From JAEUTH01 sp039931675 (lineage in GTDB: Bacteria > Bacteroidota > Bacteroidia > AKYH767-A > OLB10): a stretch of 64,000 nt of DNA. The notes below the pieces were generated by a model. It worked only from the letters and a program-made list of their open reading frames with translations, had not been told where the DNA came from and searched no databases. The stretch covers positions 1 to 64,000 of the forward strand of contig JBDTRM010000126.1 in the NCBI GenBank assembly GCA_039931675.1, read 5' to 3'. The position numbers and the translations under genes are program-made. This document shows, piece by piece, positions 35,569 through 44,509 of the stretch. Numbering within the stretch: position 1 is the stretch's first letter; every line of letters begins with the position of its first letter.

Positions 35569-36969
35569 ATGGCGATGAAAATCTTGAAGAACATAATGTT
35601 CTGCGCAATTTTATTGTTTGGTTGTAAGGCTTCATGGTGTCAGCAAATTACATTTGCTGACACTTTAGTTGGCTATTATCCTGGCGAAAATTATTCAGGT
35701 GCAATTGAAGAACTTTCTGATTCCGGCTTCTTCTTTTGTATTCAAACAGCACCAGTGGGGTTAGGTGCACCTTCATATTTGGTATATAGGATAAATAAAT
35801 ATGGTGATACCACCTGGTCAAAGAGCTATTTGAATACAGCTAATATTTACAGATTTGCTAAATATAATGATACCTCATTTATTGTTCCGGGAAGATGGTT
35901 CTTTAATACGACAGACCCTAAGATCCAGTATGCACTTGTTAATTTGCAGGGTGACACTCTTTGGGTTAAAAAAACGGGAACTACCTTGAGTGTAGCTACG
36001 GTATTCAAGGCTGTTAAAGGTTTAAATCACGAGTTTTTAATTCTCGGCAATTACGCTTATGACTATGGTTATTTAAAAATCGATTCCAATGGTAATGAAT
36101 TATGGCATAAATATAACAATATGTATTGGGGGGTAAATGATGCGGCCCTTGATTTTGATGGAGGATTTGTAACCTGTGGAGGCGATGATGCTGCAAAACC
36201 TTATGTGTTTGTAAGATTAGACAGCAATGGTAATGAATTGTGGCATCGTAATTATGGACACAATCCGTGTATAGGTAACTGTTACTTTGCGGCCTTATGC
36301 GTTGCCCAGACCTCAGATAGTAACTATCTTTTTGGAGTAATGGGCAATGGAGTTCAGTTGTATAAAATAAGAAGAAGCAATGGCGGCAAAATATGGAGTA
36401 AAGATTACTTCAATTGGAATTGGAATGGAACTAATGTTTATCATCAAATAAATGGTATTGTAAATCTTGGCAACGATACTTTTGTATGCACTACTGAAAA
36501 ATTTTACATGGCAATTGATGAAAACGGTGATACACTATGGACAAAACCATACCCTTTCAATAGTACTTCCATAAACAATTTTATTGTAAAAAAAACTTCA
36601 GATAACGGGCTTATTTTCTTTGGTTATTTTGGCAGGCCACCCACACAGGGATCAGTGGTTTGCTATTTTAAAACAGATATTAACGGCAATATCCAAACTA
36701 CGGGTATATTGGATGTTATTTCACCATCAGGCAACCTTGAGGTTTACCCCAACCCTGCCACAGATAAACTTTACATAAATGCAGGCACGATGATAAATGA
36801 AAAGAAGCTGGTTTTTAGTTTAACTGATTTACAAGGTCGTAGCGTTTTAAATGGACAGTATGAGGCATCAACACCAATAGATGTAAGCGCACTACCCGGT
36901 GGCATATACATTGCCACGCTAAAAGGAAAAGAAAAAGAAGTGAGAGGGAAGGTGATAATACAGAGATAG
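35569..36969 (+). CDS. T9SS-secreted beta-propeller-like protein
   Basis: A 466-residue secreted protein. A signal peptide (residues 1-25, ending WCQQ) is followed by six or seven repeats of about 50 residues with D-SNGNELWHK-like turns (for example IDSNGNELWHKY, LDSNGNELWHRN, IDENGDTLWTK), consistent with a bladed propeller. The last 75 residues are a type A T9SS sorting domain (LEVYPNPATDKLYI, with GGIYIATLKG near the end). Bacteroidota have many such surface or secreted propellers of unknown target. The sequence before it carries a relic of a related gene end. Confidence 0.88.
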   Translation: MAMKILKNIMFCAILLFGCKASWCQQITFADTLVGYYPGENYSGAIEELSDSGFFFCIQTAPVGLGAPSYLVYRINKYGDTTWSKSYLNTANIYRFAKYNDTSFIVPGRWFFNTTDPKIQYALVNLQGDTLWVKKTGTTLSVATVFKAVKGLNHEFLILGNYAYDYGYLKIDSNGNELWHKYNNMYWGVNDAALDFDGGFVTCGGDDAAKPYVFVRLDSNGNELWHRNYGHNPCIGNCYFAALCVAQTSDSNYLFGVMGNGVQLYKIRRSNGGKIWSKDYFNWNWNGTNVYHQINGIVNLGNDTFVCTTEKFYMAIDENGDTLWTKPYPFNSTSINNFIVKKTSDNGLIFFGYFGRPPTQGSVVCYFKTDINGNIQTTGILDVISPSGNLEVYPNPATDKLYINAGTMINEKKLVFSLTDLQGRSVLNGQYEASTPIDVSALPGGIYIATLKGKEKEVRGKVIIQR

Positions 36970-36977
36970 GTTAAAAG

Positions 36978-37006
36978 AAAGCCGCCAAAATAAAGGCGGC
37001 TTTTTT
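36978..37006. terminator. Terminator between T9SS gene and channel gene
   Basis: Stem GCCGCC / GGCGGC with loop AAAATAAA, followed by six T on the plus strand. The gene on the other strand ends at 37005, so the hairpin may serve both convergent genes. Its A-run on the left gives a T-run for the minus strand too, interrupted by one C. Confidence 0.88.
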
Positions 37007-37520
37007 AGTTATTAGTTGAAATACTTTTAAGGTTCACAAAATTACTGATGATAAAAACTGTGGTGATAAATGCCATAATGATTTCGAGCGATATTAAAAA
37101 ACGGCCTGTTAAAGTAAGTGCCTGTATGTCGCCAAAACCTGTGGTTGAAAAAGTTGAAATGCTGAAATAAATAAGCGTGCATATCTTTTCATAAAGCGGT
37201 GCCACTGCCGGAACTCCGTTAAACGCAAATGAATCAATCTGGTACAAGCAGAAATAATCTACGCCAAATGAAACCACGATAAGCGAAATGTTTACACTGA
37301 TTGAAACTAAGAATTTTTGAAAATAATTTTTATCGCTTTGGCTGCCGCGAATGAGTTTTAAATTATGCGAAAGGAAATAGAAAAACTTAAACAATACGAT
37401 TGCAACTAAAATAATCTTGGTAGTTACAGCTCTGAACAATTCTTTGTCATCAATAAAAAACACGATAACACCAAGCAATATTATCACGAGATGTTGTAGG
37501 GTAAGATTGAGAATTTTCAT
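37005..37520 (-). CDS. Potassium channel pore protein
   Basis: A 171-residue membrane protein with four hydrophobic segments. The potassium selectivity filter is TTGFGD at 126-131, inside a re-entrant pore helix preceded by LIYFSISTFS and followed by the last span (FLISLEIIMAFITTVFII). No RCK or other cytosolic regulatory domain is attached, so the channel is of the bare Ion_trans_2 type. The stop codon overlaps the shared terminator. The RluA-like gene lies upstream on the same strand after 83 bp. Confidence 0.88.
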   Translation of the reverse strand: MKILNLTLQHLVIILLGVIVFFIDDKELFRAVTTKIILVAIVLFKFFYFLSHNLKLIRGSQSDKNYFQKFLVSISVNISLIVVSFGVDYFCLYQIDSFAFNGVPAVAPLYEKICTLIYFSISTFSTTGFGDIQALTLTGRFLISLEIIMAFITTVFIISNFVNLKSISTNN

Positions 37521-37603
37521 ATAAAGCAGTTATGCGTAAAAAAAATCGCGCAAATGTTGAATACCTGCATGACTAAAAAATGAAACCGGTAAATAAAATT
37601 TGG

Positions 37604-38335
37604 TTAAGCATCAATTCGTTTTTCGCCCAAAGCATTTAAAAAATAATCCCACAGGGGATCTTTGGGCGGATCTGCAATGATTGTTACCGCTTCTTTTTTA
37701 ACAGGATGAGTAAACTCTAACTTACGCGCATGAAGGCTGATGCCTCCATCCTCATTGTTCCGGTCAAAACCGTATTTCAAATCACCTTTAATAATAATAC
37801 CTTTTGCCGAAAGTTGCACACGTATCTGGTGATGCCGCCCTGTGATTGGCTTTACTTCGATAAGATGGTAGCGATCTGATGATGCAATCAGTTTATAATC
37901 CAATATGGCGTGAGAGGCCCCTTCTTGCTTATAGGTAATGCGACTCCTGTTTCTCACCTGGTCTTTTATGAGGTAATTTTCTAAACGGGCTTCTTCTATT
38001 AATGGTTTGTTTTTTACAATAGCCCAATAAGTTTTTTGAATTACGCGCTCTTTAAACTGTGCACTCATGCGTTCCAAAGCTTTTGAAGTGCGTGCAAATA
38101 ATACTACGCCACTCACGGGGCGGTCTAAACGATGAATTACCCCGCAAAAAACCTCTCCGGGTTTATCATATTTTGTTTTTAAATATTGCTTGATTATTTC
38201 GGGCAGGGTAATGTCACTGGTTATGTCGTTCTGCACCAATTGCCCGCTTTTTTTATTGAGCACTAATAGGTGGTTGTCTTCGTAAATAATATCAAGAGAT
38301 GCAACAAGTTCATCGCTTATTTCAAGTATTTTCAT
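37604..38335 (-). CDS. RluA-family pseudouridine synthase
   Basis: The catalytic motif HRLDRPVSGV contains the active-site aspartate D71 of the RluA/RluD group, which converts uridine to pseudouridine in rRNA or tRNA. RHHQIRVQL and the later HARKLEFTHP are the other conserved blocks. At 243 residues it has only the catalytic domain and no S4 domain, like RluA and TruC. The target uridine cannot be told from the sequence. Confidence 0.92.
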   Translation of the reverse strand: MKILEISDELVASLDIIYEDNHLLVLNKKSGQLVQNDITSDITLPEIIKQYLKTKYDKPGEVFCGVIHRLDRPVSGVVLFARTSKALERMSAQFKERVIQKTYWAIVKNKPLIEEARLENYLIKDQVRNRSRITYKQEGASHAILDYKLIASSDRYHLIEVKPITGRHHQIRVQLSAKGIIIKGDLKYGFDRNNEDGGISLHARKLEFTHPVKKEAVTIIADPPKDPLWDYFLNALGEKRIDA

Positions 38336-38340
38336 TTGGT

Positions 38341-38570
38341 TATAGTGAGTTATTCAATAGTGAACAAAAAAATAAAATTTATGTTTTCAAAAAAACGTTA
38401 GAGATTAAATGAATGTTGAACTTTGAATGATGAATCCTGAAGTTATGAAATTTTGAAATTTTATATTCTTATTTATAATTAAGAAAAAATTTAATGATGA
38501 TTTTTCCTTCAACATTCGATATTCACCATTCATCATTTCTTCCTTTTCCTGATTCGCCTCTGGACTCAAA
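38341..38570. other. Intergenic region with AATGATGAAT repeats
   Basis: No gene supported. The stretch holds words such as AATGTTGAACTTTGAATGAT near 38410 and an inverted counterpart CAACATTCGATATTCACCAT near 38513. They would form a loose hairpin of about 120 bp. The same words recur at 40755-40960. Confidence 0.55.
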
Positions 38571-39389
38571 TTAATATTGTTCTTTTTCATTCGGAAAACT
38601 TTTGCTTTTCACATCTTCAATATAATTCTGTGTGGCTTTTAAAATTACATCATGCACATTAGCATACTTGCGTAAAAATCGCGGGTTAAACTCGTTGTTA
38701 ATACCCACCATATCATGAAACACAAGCACCTGCCCGTCAACACCGCCTCCTGCTCCTATCCCGATAACGGGAATGTGTACTTCCTGCGCCACTTTAGCTG
38801 CAAGTGTAGCAGGAATTTTTTCAAGTACAATAGAAAAACAACCTGCCTGTTGCAATATATGTGCGTCTTCAACCAAACGTTCCGCTTCCACCTGTTCTTT
38901 TGCACGCACCACATAAGTTCCGAATTTATAAATGGATTGCGGAGTCAAACCAAGATGTCCCATAACGGGAACACCGGCTGATAAAATACGTTCAATAGAT
39001 TCTTTTACTTCACGGCCACCTTCTAACTTAACTGCATGTGCCCCGCTTTCTTTCATAATTCTTATAGCGCTGTTCAATGCTTCTTTTGAATTTCCCTGGT
39101 AAGAACCGAAAGGGAGATCAACTACTACCAATGCACGTTTAACAGCGCGCACCACCGATGATGCATGATAAATCATCTGGTCAAGGGTAATAGGCAAAGT
39201 AGTTTCATGGCCTGCCATTACATTTGATGCCGAATCGCCCACTAATATTACATCAATACCGGCAAGGTCAACTATGCCTGCCATGCTAAAGTCATAAGCA
39301 GTGATCATTGAAATTTTTTCGCCCCTGCGCTTCATTTCCTGCAAGGTGTTGGTGGTGATTCTTTTTTCTGAAGATTGTGCTTTTGACAT
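38571..39389 (-). CDS. panB: 3-methyl-2-oxobutanoate hydroxymethyltransferase
   Basis: This cytosolic enzyme adds a hydroxymethyl group from 5,10-methylenetetrahydrofolate to alpha-ketoisovalerate, the first step of pantothenate synthesis. The 272-residue length is typical. Metal and substrate motifs are visible as ITAYDFSMA, ILVGDSASNV (catalytic D and S), VKLEGGREV and the C-terminal HDMVGI. panC and panD are not in this window. It stands alone between repeat-rich spacers. Confidence 0.96.
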   Translation of the reverse strand: MSKAQSSEKRITTNTLQEMKRRGEKISMITAYDFSMAGIVDLAGIDVILVGDSASNVMAGHETTLPITLDQMIYHASSVVRAVKRALVVVDLPFGSYQGNSKEALNSAIRIMKESGAHAVKLEGGREVKESIERILSAGVPVMGHLGLTPQSIYKFGTYVVRAKEQVEAERLVEDAHILQQAGCFSIVLEKIPATLAAKVAQEVHIPVIGIGAGGGVDGQVLVFHDMVGINNEFNPRFLRKYANVHDVILKATQNYIEDVKSKSFPNEKEQY

Positions 39390-39418
39390 ATATTGTTTCG
39401 GGTTTATTGTTTCATCAA

Positions 39419-39525
39419 TTGTCTTAACTAAGATTCATAGGATTTAACGATTGCAGGATTTCTAATTGCCATCATTCCAATTGTCTGAACCAGGATTTAT
39501 TGGATTAAAGGATTGAAGGATTACT
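39419..39525. repeat. Two copies of GAACCAGGATTTATTGGATT repeat
   Basis: Near-copies at 39419-39463 and 39479-39525 contain CTAAGATTC/CCAGGATTT, then GGATTTAAC/GGATTAAAG and CAGGATTTC/AAGGATTAC. A third member lies at about 25012-25055. This resembles a dispersed Bacteroidota intergenic repeat. The spacer between panB and the next gene holds no gene. Confidence 0.65.
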
Positions 39526-39621
39526 AATTTCTATCATCTCATTATTTCTTCAAACTTGTAGTGAACGAAGTCGAACTATCACCAAATCACCAAATTATCA
39601 AATCATCAAATTCCCTTTTAT

Positions 39622-40749
39622 CTATTTCGGCAAATTAAAATCATCTGTTTTTTTTTGCTCATTATGTTGTGGAGTTGTTGTTTTGTCTTGCTGTGTGATG
39701 GCATTCAATTCTTTCTGCAATTTATCATTTGCTAACTGCAAGGCTACACTTTTTTCCTTTTCTGCTTTTAATGTTTTTGAAAGATTGATAACTAAGTCGC
39801 CATTATTATTTTCTTCAATCAGTTCTTTGTATTTGCTTAGTTCTGCATTTGATTTGATTAACGAGTCGTTTATACCAAGCAAAACATTGTAGTCATTTTG
39901 CTGCTGAGTAAGTTGTTCCTGTAATTTTTGCTTGTCAATATCATTTGTTTTGGTTTCCGATTTTACTGCATTAATCGTTTTGCGCAGCATTTCATTTTCA
40001 TCTTTCAGCTTATTCACTTCGGTTTTAAGTGTAATGATAGATTGTGCAAGTGCTGCAACATCACCATCATCACCTTTGGGTTTAACAGCACCAGGTTGTT
40101 CATTTCGTGTATAGATATGAACAAAATCAATACTGCCCTTGCTGCCGGGGCCGATAACAAAACCAAAATTGCCCTCGGTGTAAATTTTATTGGAAATGCT
40201 TTTTATAAATTGGCTGTTAATATATAAATCAAAATTCTGATCTGCAGTGCGCAGTTCAATAATGTTTGCAGTTCCCGAACTGAAAACAGTTTCACTCTTT
40301 ACCCATCCGCTGTTTTTTTCGCTGCCTGTTAGATAAAGATAATCACTGCCTGCCAGTTGCCTGATGCGGTATTGCGATGACTTATTGATCTCTAATAAAT
40401 ATCCACCACGCTTATCTTGCTGCAAAGCAAATAATAAACCTATGCTGCCTTTATCATCTTCGGTTTTCTGAAGATTAAGCGATGTAATTAATTTGTAATT
40501 GTTATGCGGCAACTCAATGCCCGAAATAATTGCAAAAGGCGAAACAAGGCTTTTCCTGTTCAGCAGATATTCTCCATTCTGTATCAAAAAAAGATTATCG
40601 CTGTTTGAAATAATAGTCCAGTGGCTGCTGCCGGATTCAAAATTTTCGGCAATTTCCAAATTATCAAAATTGTAATTAACCGATTGCGCATACGTAAAAC
40701 GGCATTCGAACAGAGCTACTGATAAAACAACTATTAAATTGCGAAACAT
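39622..40749 (-). CDS. Secreted concanavalin-fold plus coiled-coil protein
   Basis: A 375-residue exported protein with a signal peptide (residues 1-21, ending TYAQ). Residues 30-210 look like a jelly-roll lectin-type domain of the kind seen in DUF1080/LamG proteins (EIAENFESGSSHWTI, SIGLLFALQQDKRGGYLLEI, GNFGFVIGPGSKGSIDFVHI). Residues 230-350 are a coiled coil (LKTEVNKLKDENEMLRKTI, LQEQLTQQQNDYNVLL). The combination may hold an envelope ligand, but the function is unknown. It is divergent from the lipoprotein gene at 41060. Confidence 0.75.
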   Translation of the reverse strand: MFRNLIVVLSVALFECRFTYAQSVNYNFDNLEIAENFESGSSHWTIISNSDNLFLIQNGEYLLNRKSLVSPFAIISGIELPHNNYKLITSLNLQKTEDDKGSIGLLFALQQDKRGGYLLEINKSSQYRIRQLAGSDYLYLTGSEKNSGWVKSETVFSSGTANIIELRTADQNFDLYINSQFIKSISNKIYTEGNFGFVIGPGSKGSIDFVHIYTRNEQPGAVKPKGDDGDVAALAQSIITLKTEVNKLKDENEMLRKTINAVKSETKTNDIDKQKLQEQLTQQQNDYNVLLGINDSLIKSNAELSKYKELIEENNNGDLVINLSKTLKAEKEKSVALQLANDKLQKELNAITQQDKTTTPQHNEQKKTDDFNLPK

Positions 40750-41059
40750 ATTAAATGATGAATAATGAATTTTGAATAATGAATTTTGAAGTGATTGAAA
40801 ACAAATTTTTGAATGTTGAATTTTGAATACTGAATGATGAAGTGGCTGTGCGAAATTTTGAATGATGATCCCGATAACTATCGGGAGAATTTTTGTTGCT
40901 TAACGATTTGATAAAGAACTTTACTTCATCATTCGATGTTCGTCATTCATCATTCGTTATTTCTTTTTGTGAAACATAAGGGGTTTGTAATATTTTTGGG
41001 CGTTTTAAATTCCATTGCAAATAAAAGCATTTATTTACTGAGAAATTTATAACCGGTAC
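40750..41059. other. Divergent intergenic region with palindromic repeat
   Basis: No gene is seen. Left words TGAATACTGAATGATGAAGT (near 40825) and right words ACTTCATCATTCGATGTTCG (near 40923) form an imperfect inverted repeat about 115 bp across. A CCCGATAACTATCGGG palindrome lies between them. A strong promoter-like element for the lipoprotein gene is at 40966-40998. Confidence 0.6.
40966..40998 (+). promoter_or_regulatory. Bacteroidota-type promoter for lipoprotein gene
   Basis: TTTG at 40966-40969, a 21-base spacer and TATTTTTG at 40991-40998 match the -33 TTTG / -7 TAnnTTTG consensus of Bacteroidota sigma-A promoters. The start of transcription would be about 55 bases before the ATG at 41060. 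Confidence 0.6.
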
Positions 41060-42085
41060 ATGATTAAGAAACTGATTTTTATTGTTGCCTTGTTTGCGGT
41101 GTTGTTCTTAGAAAATTCGTGCAAAAACGATTTTAATGTGCTGTCACCTTACAGGGACACTACCATAGTTTATGGTTTGCTCAATCCTGCAGACACTGTT
41201 CAGTACATACGCATACACAAGGCTTTTCTTGGCGAGGGCGATGCTTACGTGATGGCACAGGTAGCCGATTCGTTTTATTACAAAGATATTTTAAAGGTGC
41301 AGTTGGAGCGCTGGAAGAACAATGTAATGATCCCTCCAATCATTGACCTGGTGCGAGATAACAGCTCAATAGTAAAAGATACAGGAGTGTTTGCCAATTC
41401 GCCTAATATACTTTACAAAACCGTTGGCAACGATACCATCCATAACGAATATGATGTAACCACTCATGAGCATAGTATTTACAAGCTGCACATTGAAAAT
41501 CTCGAAACGGGAAAAATAATTACGAGCGAAACCCCGGTGGTAAGCAAACTGATAGTTACCAATCCCTCCGCATCAGGACTGGTTGATTTTACGCAAAATC
41601 CATACATAATTGAATTTTACACAGCTTACTATGGCCGCATTTATGATGTAGTGGTTCGCTTTCATTACGGAGAGGCAACATTGAGCAACCCGTTTAATTA
41701 TGTAGAGAAAACCATAGACTGGCGGGTTGGGCAAAAATTCTCAACCAATCTTAATGCCTCAGAAAAAATGCAGATCAAAATCGGCAAAAATGATTTCTTT
41801 ATTTATCTTGATGGAAACCTTACTGCCGACCCTAACGTAAAGCGCTTAGCCGGAAAAGTTGATTTTATTTTTACAGCCGGTGCCGATGAATTTTATACCT
41901 ACTACCGCGTAAACGGATTTCCATCGGGCTTATCGCAAAGCATACCCACCTATACTAATATAAAGGGCGGCCTCGGTATTTTTTCAAGCCGCTATATTGT
42001 CAATTCATTCGGGCACGATTTAGATGGCAATACCAAATCCGAATTGGCTACAGGGCCTTATACTAATGATTTGGGGTTTCAGTGA
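41060..42085 (+). CDS. Paralogous lipoprotein of unknown function, copy 1
   Basis: A 341-residue lipoprotein: signal LIFIVALFAVLFLENSC with the lipobox cysteine at about residue 21. The mature N-terminus SPYRDTTIVYGLLNPADTVQ and the central DILKVQLERW are shared with the gene at 42714, as is the C-terminal NQSIP/QSIPTYTNIKGGLGIFS block. I read it as a DUF4249-like Bacteroidota lipoprotein, with low certainty on the family name. Such proteins sit in the outer membrane and often have a beta-sandwich. Its own promoter lies at 40966. Confidence 0.8.
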   Translation: MIKKLIFIVALFAVLFLENSCKNDFNVLSPYRDTTIVYGLLNPADTVQYIRIHKAFLGEGDAYVMAQVADSFYYKDILKVQLERWKNNVMIPPIIDLVRDNSSIVKDTGVFANSPNILYKTVGNDTIHNEYDVTTHEHSIYKLHIENLETGKIITSETPVVSKLIVTNPSASGLVDFTQNPYIIEFYTAYYGRIYDVVVRFHYGEATLSNPFNYVEKTIDWRVGQKFSTNLNASEKMQIKIGKNDFFIYLDGNLTADPNVKRLAGKVDFIFTAGADEFYTYYRVNGFPSGLSQSIPTYTNIKGGLGIFSSRYIVNSFGHDLDGNTKSELATGPYTNDLGFQ

Positions 42086-42128
42086 TTAAGATTCGCCAGA
42101 TTTGTTAATTAATTTAATCCCATCCACA

Positions 42129-42530
42129 ATGAAAAATGTCTGCCTTTCAATTATTTTAATTTCTCTAGTCGCAAGCTGCACCAAAGAAAAACTTGATCTT
42201 ACAAAAGCAAAAACGGTAGTTGAAAACTTGGTAAACACAACCAATAAAGAAGATTATAAAAACATTTCGCAATACTATACCGATGCCCTTAACGAAGGCG
42301 AACCTGAAAATGTGCGAATTGAAAAACTCCAAAAATTAAAGCTAATGTTGGGCAACGTTGAGTCTGTAACAATGGTTTCAACCAGCGATACTTTATATAA
42401 TGACCAGGTCGCATTATTTCTTATTTATAAGATCAAACATAAAAAAGCAACATCCACACAACAGTTCACCGTAATAAAAGAAAAAGGCGAATACAAAATT
42501 GCACGACAAGATATCGAATCAGTTAACTGA
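42129..42530 (+). CDS. Small lipoprotein, NTF2-like
   Basis: A 133-residue lipoprotein starting at the ATG at 42129 (MKNVCLSIILISLVASC, lipobox cysteine at residue 17); an upstream in-frame start at 42102 would spoil the signal peptide. The mature part has a helix (LTKAKTVVENLVNTTNKEDY) then strands, as in small cone-shaped NTF2-like or DUF4878 folds. It lies between two paralogous lipoproteins and is probably expressed with the first. Function unknown. Confidence 0.72.
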   Translation: MKNVCLSIILISLVASCTKEKLDLTKAKTVVENLVNTTNKEDYKNISQYYTDALNEGEPENVRIEKLQKLKLMLGNVESVTMVSTSDTLYNDQVALFLIYKIKHKKATSTQQFTVIKEKGEYKIARQDIESVN

Positions 42531-42551
42531 GTTGTTATTTTAAGACTCCCC

Positions 42552-42603
42552 TAAGCCCTCCGGGGGTTTGCCGCCCGCGCGACTGCCCAACCCTCGGAGG
42601 GCT
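42552..42603. repeat. GC-rich inverted repeat
   Basis: Arms AAGCCCTCCG and CGGAGGGCTT flank a GC-rich loop with GCCGCCCGCGCG. This is far richer in G+C than the surrounding sequence and resembles a dispersed intergenic element. No T-run follows. Confidence 0.75.
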
Positions 42604-42713
42604 TTCGCGGTGCAACCGTAAGCATAATCATTGAGAGTTGCAATTCACTTTTAAAATTTAATTTACATCAATTCGTATATTCGCATTCATTCGTAATTCG
42701 TTGATAAAGCATT

Positions 42714-43697
42714 ATGTTTTACAGGTGGCTATTCCCGATAATAATATGCAGTGCATTTCTTTTCTCCACTTGCACTAATCAGTTAGATGTAACCACTTCT
42801 TATAAAGACACCACCATAGTTTATTGTTTGCTTTCACCTTCTGATTCGGTTCAGTACATAAAAATTTACAAAGCATTTATTGGAGATGGCAATGCTTATG
42901 AATTCGCGCAGCAGGCCGACTCATTTTATTTCCCTGATATATTAAAGGTGCAGCTTTTGCGAATTAAAAATGGAGAACCTAACGACACCATAATTTTAAA
43001 ACGCGATACATTAAGTCCAATGGTTGATGGTGTTTTCGCATCAGCACCTAACGTAGTTTATACTACAACTGCAAACATTGACATAAGCAGTCAATACCGT
43101 CTAAACATTAATAATCTGAAATCCGGTTCTGCTGTTACTGCAACCACGGTTATTCCATCTGAGTCAGTCGTTTCAGATCCAAGTCCGCTCGATGATGAAA
43201 TCAAGTTAGTCTCAGGTTCCACTTATACCATAAGCTGGCAAAGCGGTATAAATGCAAAAGTTTATAATGCTGTTATGAGATTTCATTATGAGGAAGTAAC
43301 CGCAGGCATAACCACTTCAAAATTTATTGACTGGCCTTTGGGTGACAAAATTGTAAAAGACCCATCGGTTATCGAGTATTTCGATCTTGTAAAAAGCAAA
43401 GACGGCTTTTATAAAAATCTTGAAAAGAATCTTTCAGTTCCCGATTCTCTAACCTACCGAATAGCCGGAAAAATTGAACTGATTTTTGCCGGTGCTGCCA
43501 CGGATTATTATTACTATCAAAAAATCAATAATGCATCGGTTGGTGTAAACCAAAGCATTCCTGATTTTACCAATATCCAAAACGGCCTGGGAATTTTCTC
43601 AGCAAAAACTATTTCCGGGTGGTCTTTCGATTTAGATGCTGCATCACTTGATTATCTTAAAAACGGACCTTATACCAGCCAATTAAAGTTCAATTGA
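42714..43697 (+). CDS. Paralogous lipoprotein of unknown function, copy 2
   Basis: A 327-residue lipoprotein (WLFPIIICSAFLFSTC, lipobox near residue 20) clearly duplicated from the 41060 gene. Shared blocks include YKDTTIVY, VQYI.I.KAF.GDG, QADSFYFPDILKVQL, IAGKIELIF and NQSIPDFTNIQNGLGIFS, and both end GPYT..L.F. The two copies differ enough to be old. Because they are split by the small lipoprotein gene, the duplication may have taken in a three-gene unit or left one copy behind. Role unknown. Confidence 0.8.
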   Translation: MFYRWLFPIIICSAFLFSTCTNQLDVTTSYKDTTIVYCLLSPSDSVQYIKIYKAFIGDGNAYEFAQQADSFYFPDILKVQLLRIKNGEPNDTIILKRDTLSPMVDGVFASAPNVVYTTTANIDISSQYRLNINNLKSGSAVTATTVIPSESVVSDPSPLDDEIKLVSGSTYTISWQSGINAKVYNAVMRFHYEEVTAGITTSKFIDWPLGDKIVKDPSVIEYFDLVKSKDGFYKNLEKNLSVPDSLTYRIAGKIELIFAGAATDYYYYQKINNASVGVNQSIPDFTNIQNGLGIFSAKTISGWSFDLDAASLDYLKNGPYTSQLKFN

Positions 43698-43777
43698 TTG
43701 TGTGGCGTGGAGATTTCACTTTTGGAAATTCACGATAGCTATCGGAGTTCAACTCTCCAAAAGTTATGCTGACCAAA

Positions 43778-43808
43778 ATGTCTGACACCCGAAAAAGGTG
43801 TCTGACAT
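43778..43808. repeat. TGTCTGACA palindrome
   Basis: Full copy identical to those at 3250 and 45151 (arms ATGTCTGACACC and GGTGTCTGACAT). It lies in the spacer between the lipoprotein gene and the 43932 gene. A GATAGCTATC palindrome is 50 bp upstream. Confidence 0.9.
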
Positions 43809-43931
43809 TTAATGAGTTTGCGTCTTCCTTTCCAACTTCAATTCACTTTTTATACTTTAGCCGCGCATCAATTCCGTTTGCTGTGAACAAATTACCTTAT
43901 TATTTAATTACCAAATCCCCAATTAACTAAC

Positions 43932-44471
43932 ATGGAAGAAGACTTAGGCATAGGCTCGCGAGTGCGACACCCCGAATTTGGCGAAGGCGTGATTATTAAC
44001 GTTCGCAATAAAACTTACACTGTGGTTTTTATCCGCTCCGGTAAAATGGAAGTATCAAAAAACCTCAATGCATTGGAAGTAATAGAGCAGGTGGAACCTG
44101 ATACTGACCTGATTTCATTCAGCCAGGTAGAGCGTTCGCTCATGAATATACTTAACCGCTATTCTGATGTACAGCAAACTGTTCCGCTTGGCGAAAAGTG
44201 GACAGGAGGCAAAATCGTTTTATATCCCGGCCGTACCGATATGAAACCGACTGAACTGCCCATTGATAAATTTTATCATAAAATAGTGATGCTGCGCGAC
44301 CGCCTTCGTGTGATGGAGCAAAAGATAAATGCCAACGGTAAAATGAGCGATGAAGAAAAAGTTGATCTTCAGCAATACATCACACGCATTTATGGAAGCC
44401 TTACCACTTTCAATGTACTTTTCAAAAACAAAGAAGATAATTTTGTTGGCGATAAAGTAAAAGAAGATTAG
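43932..44471 (+). CDS. Conserved small protein with Tudor/CarD-like N-terminus
   Basis: The 179-residue protein opens with GSRVRHPEFGEGVIINV, the strand-turn pattern of CarD/UvrD C-terminal or Tudor-like domains that bind RNA polymerase or nucleic acid. The rest is helical with no membrane segment (LPIDKFYHKIVMLRDRLRVM, EEKVDLQQYITRIYGSL). No catalytic residues are evident. Homologues exist in Bacteroidota as hypothetical proteins, to my knowledge. A DCC oxidoreductase gene follows 38 bp later, probably in the same transcript. Confidence 0.72.
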   Translation: MEEDLGIGSRVRHPEFGEGVIINVRNKTYTVVFIRSGKMEVSKNLNALEVIEQVEPDTDLISFSQVERSLMNILNRYSDVQQTVPLGEKWTGGKIVLYPGRTDMKPTELPIDKFYHKIVMLRDRLRVMEQKINANGKMSDEEKVDLQQYITRIYGSLTTFNVLFKNKEDNFVGDKVKED

Positions 44472-44509
44472 CAGGTTTTTCTCCCGTGAAATAACATGGG
44501 AAATTTAAA

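Noticed and set aside
38405..38590. 61-residue minus-strand frame before panB
   Set aside because: Repeat-rich AATGATGAAT sequence overlapping panB; no protein features.
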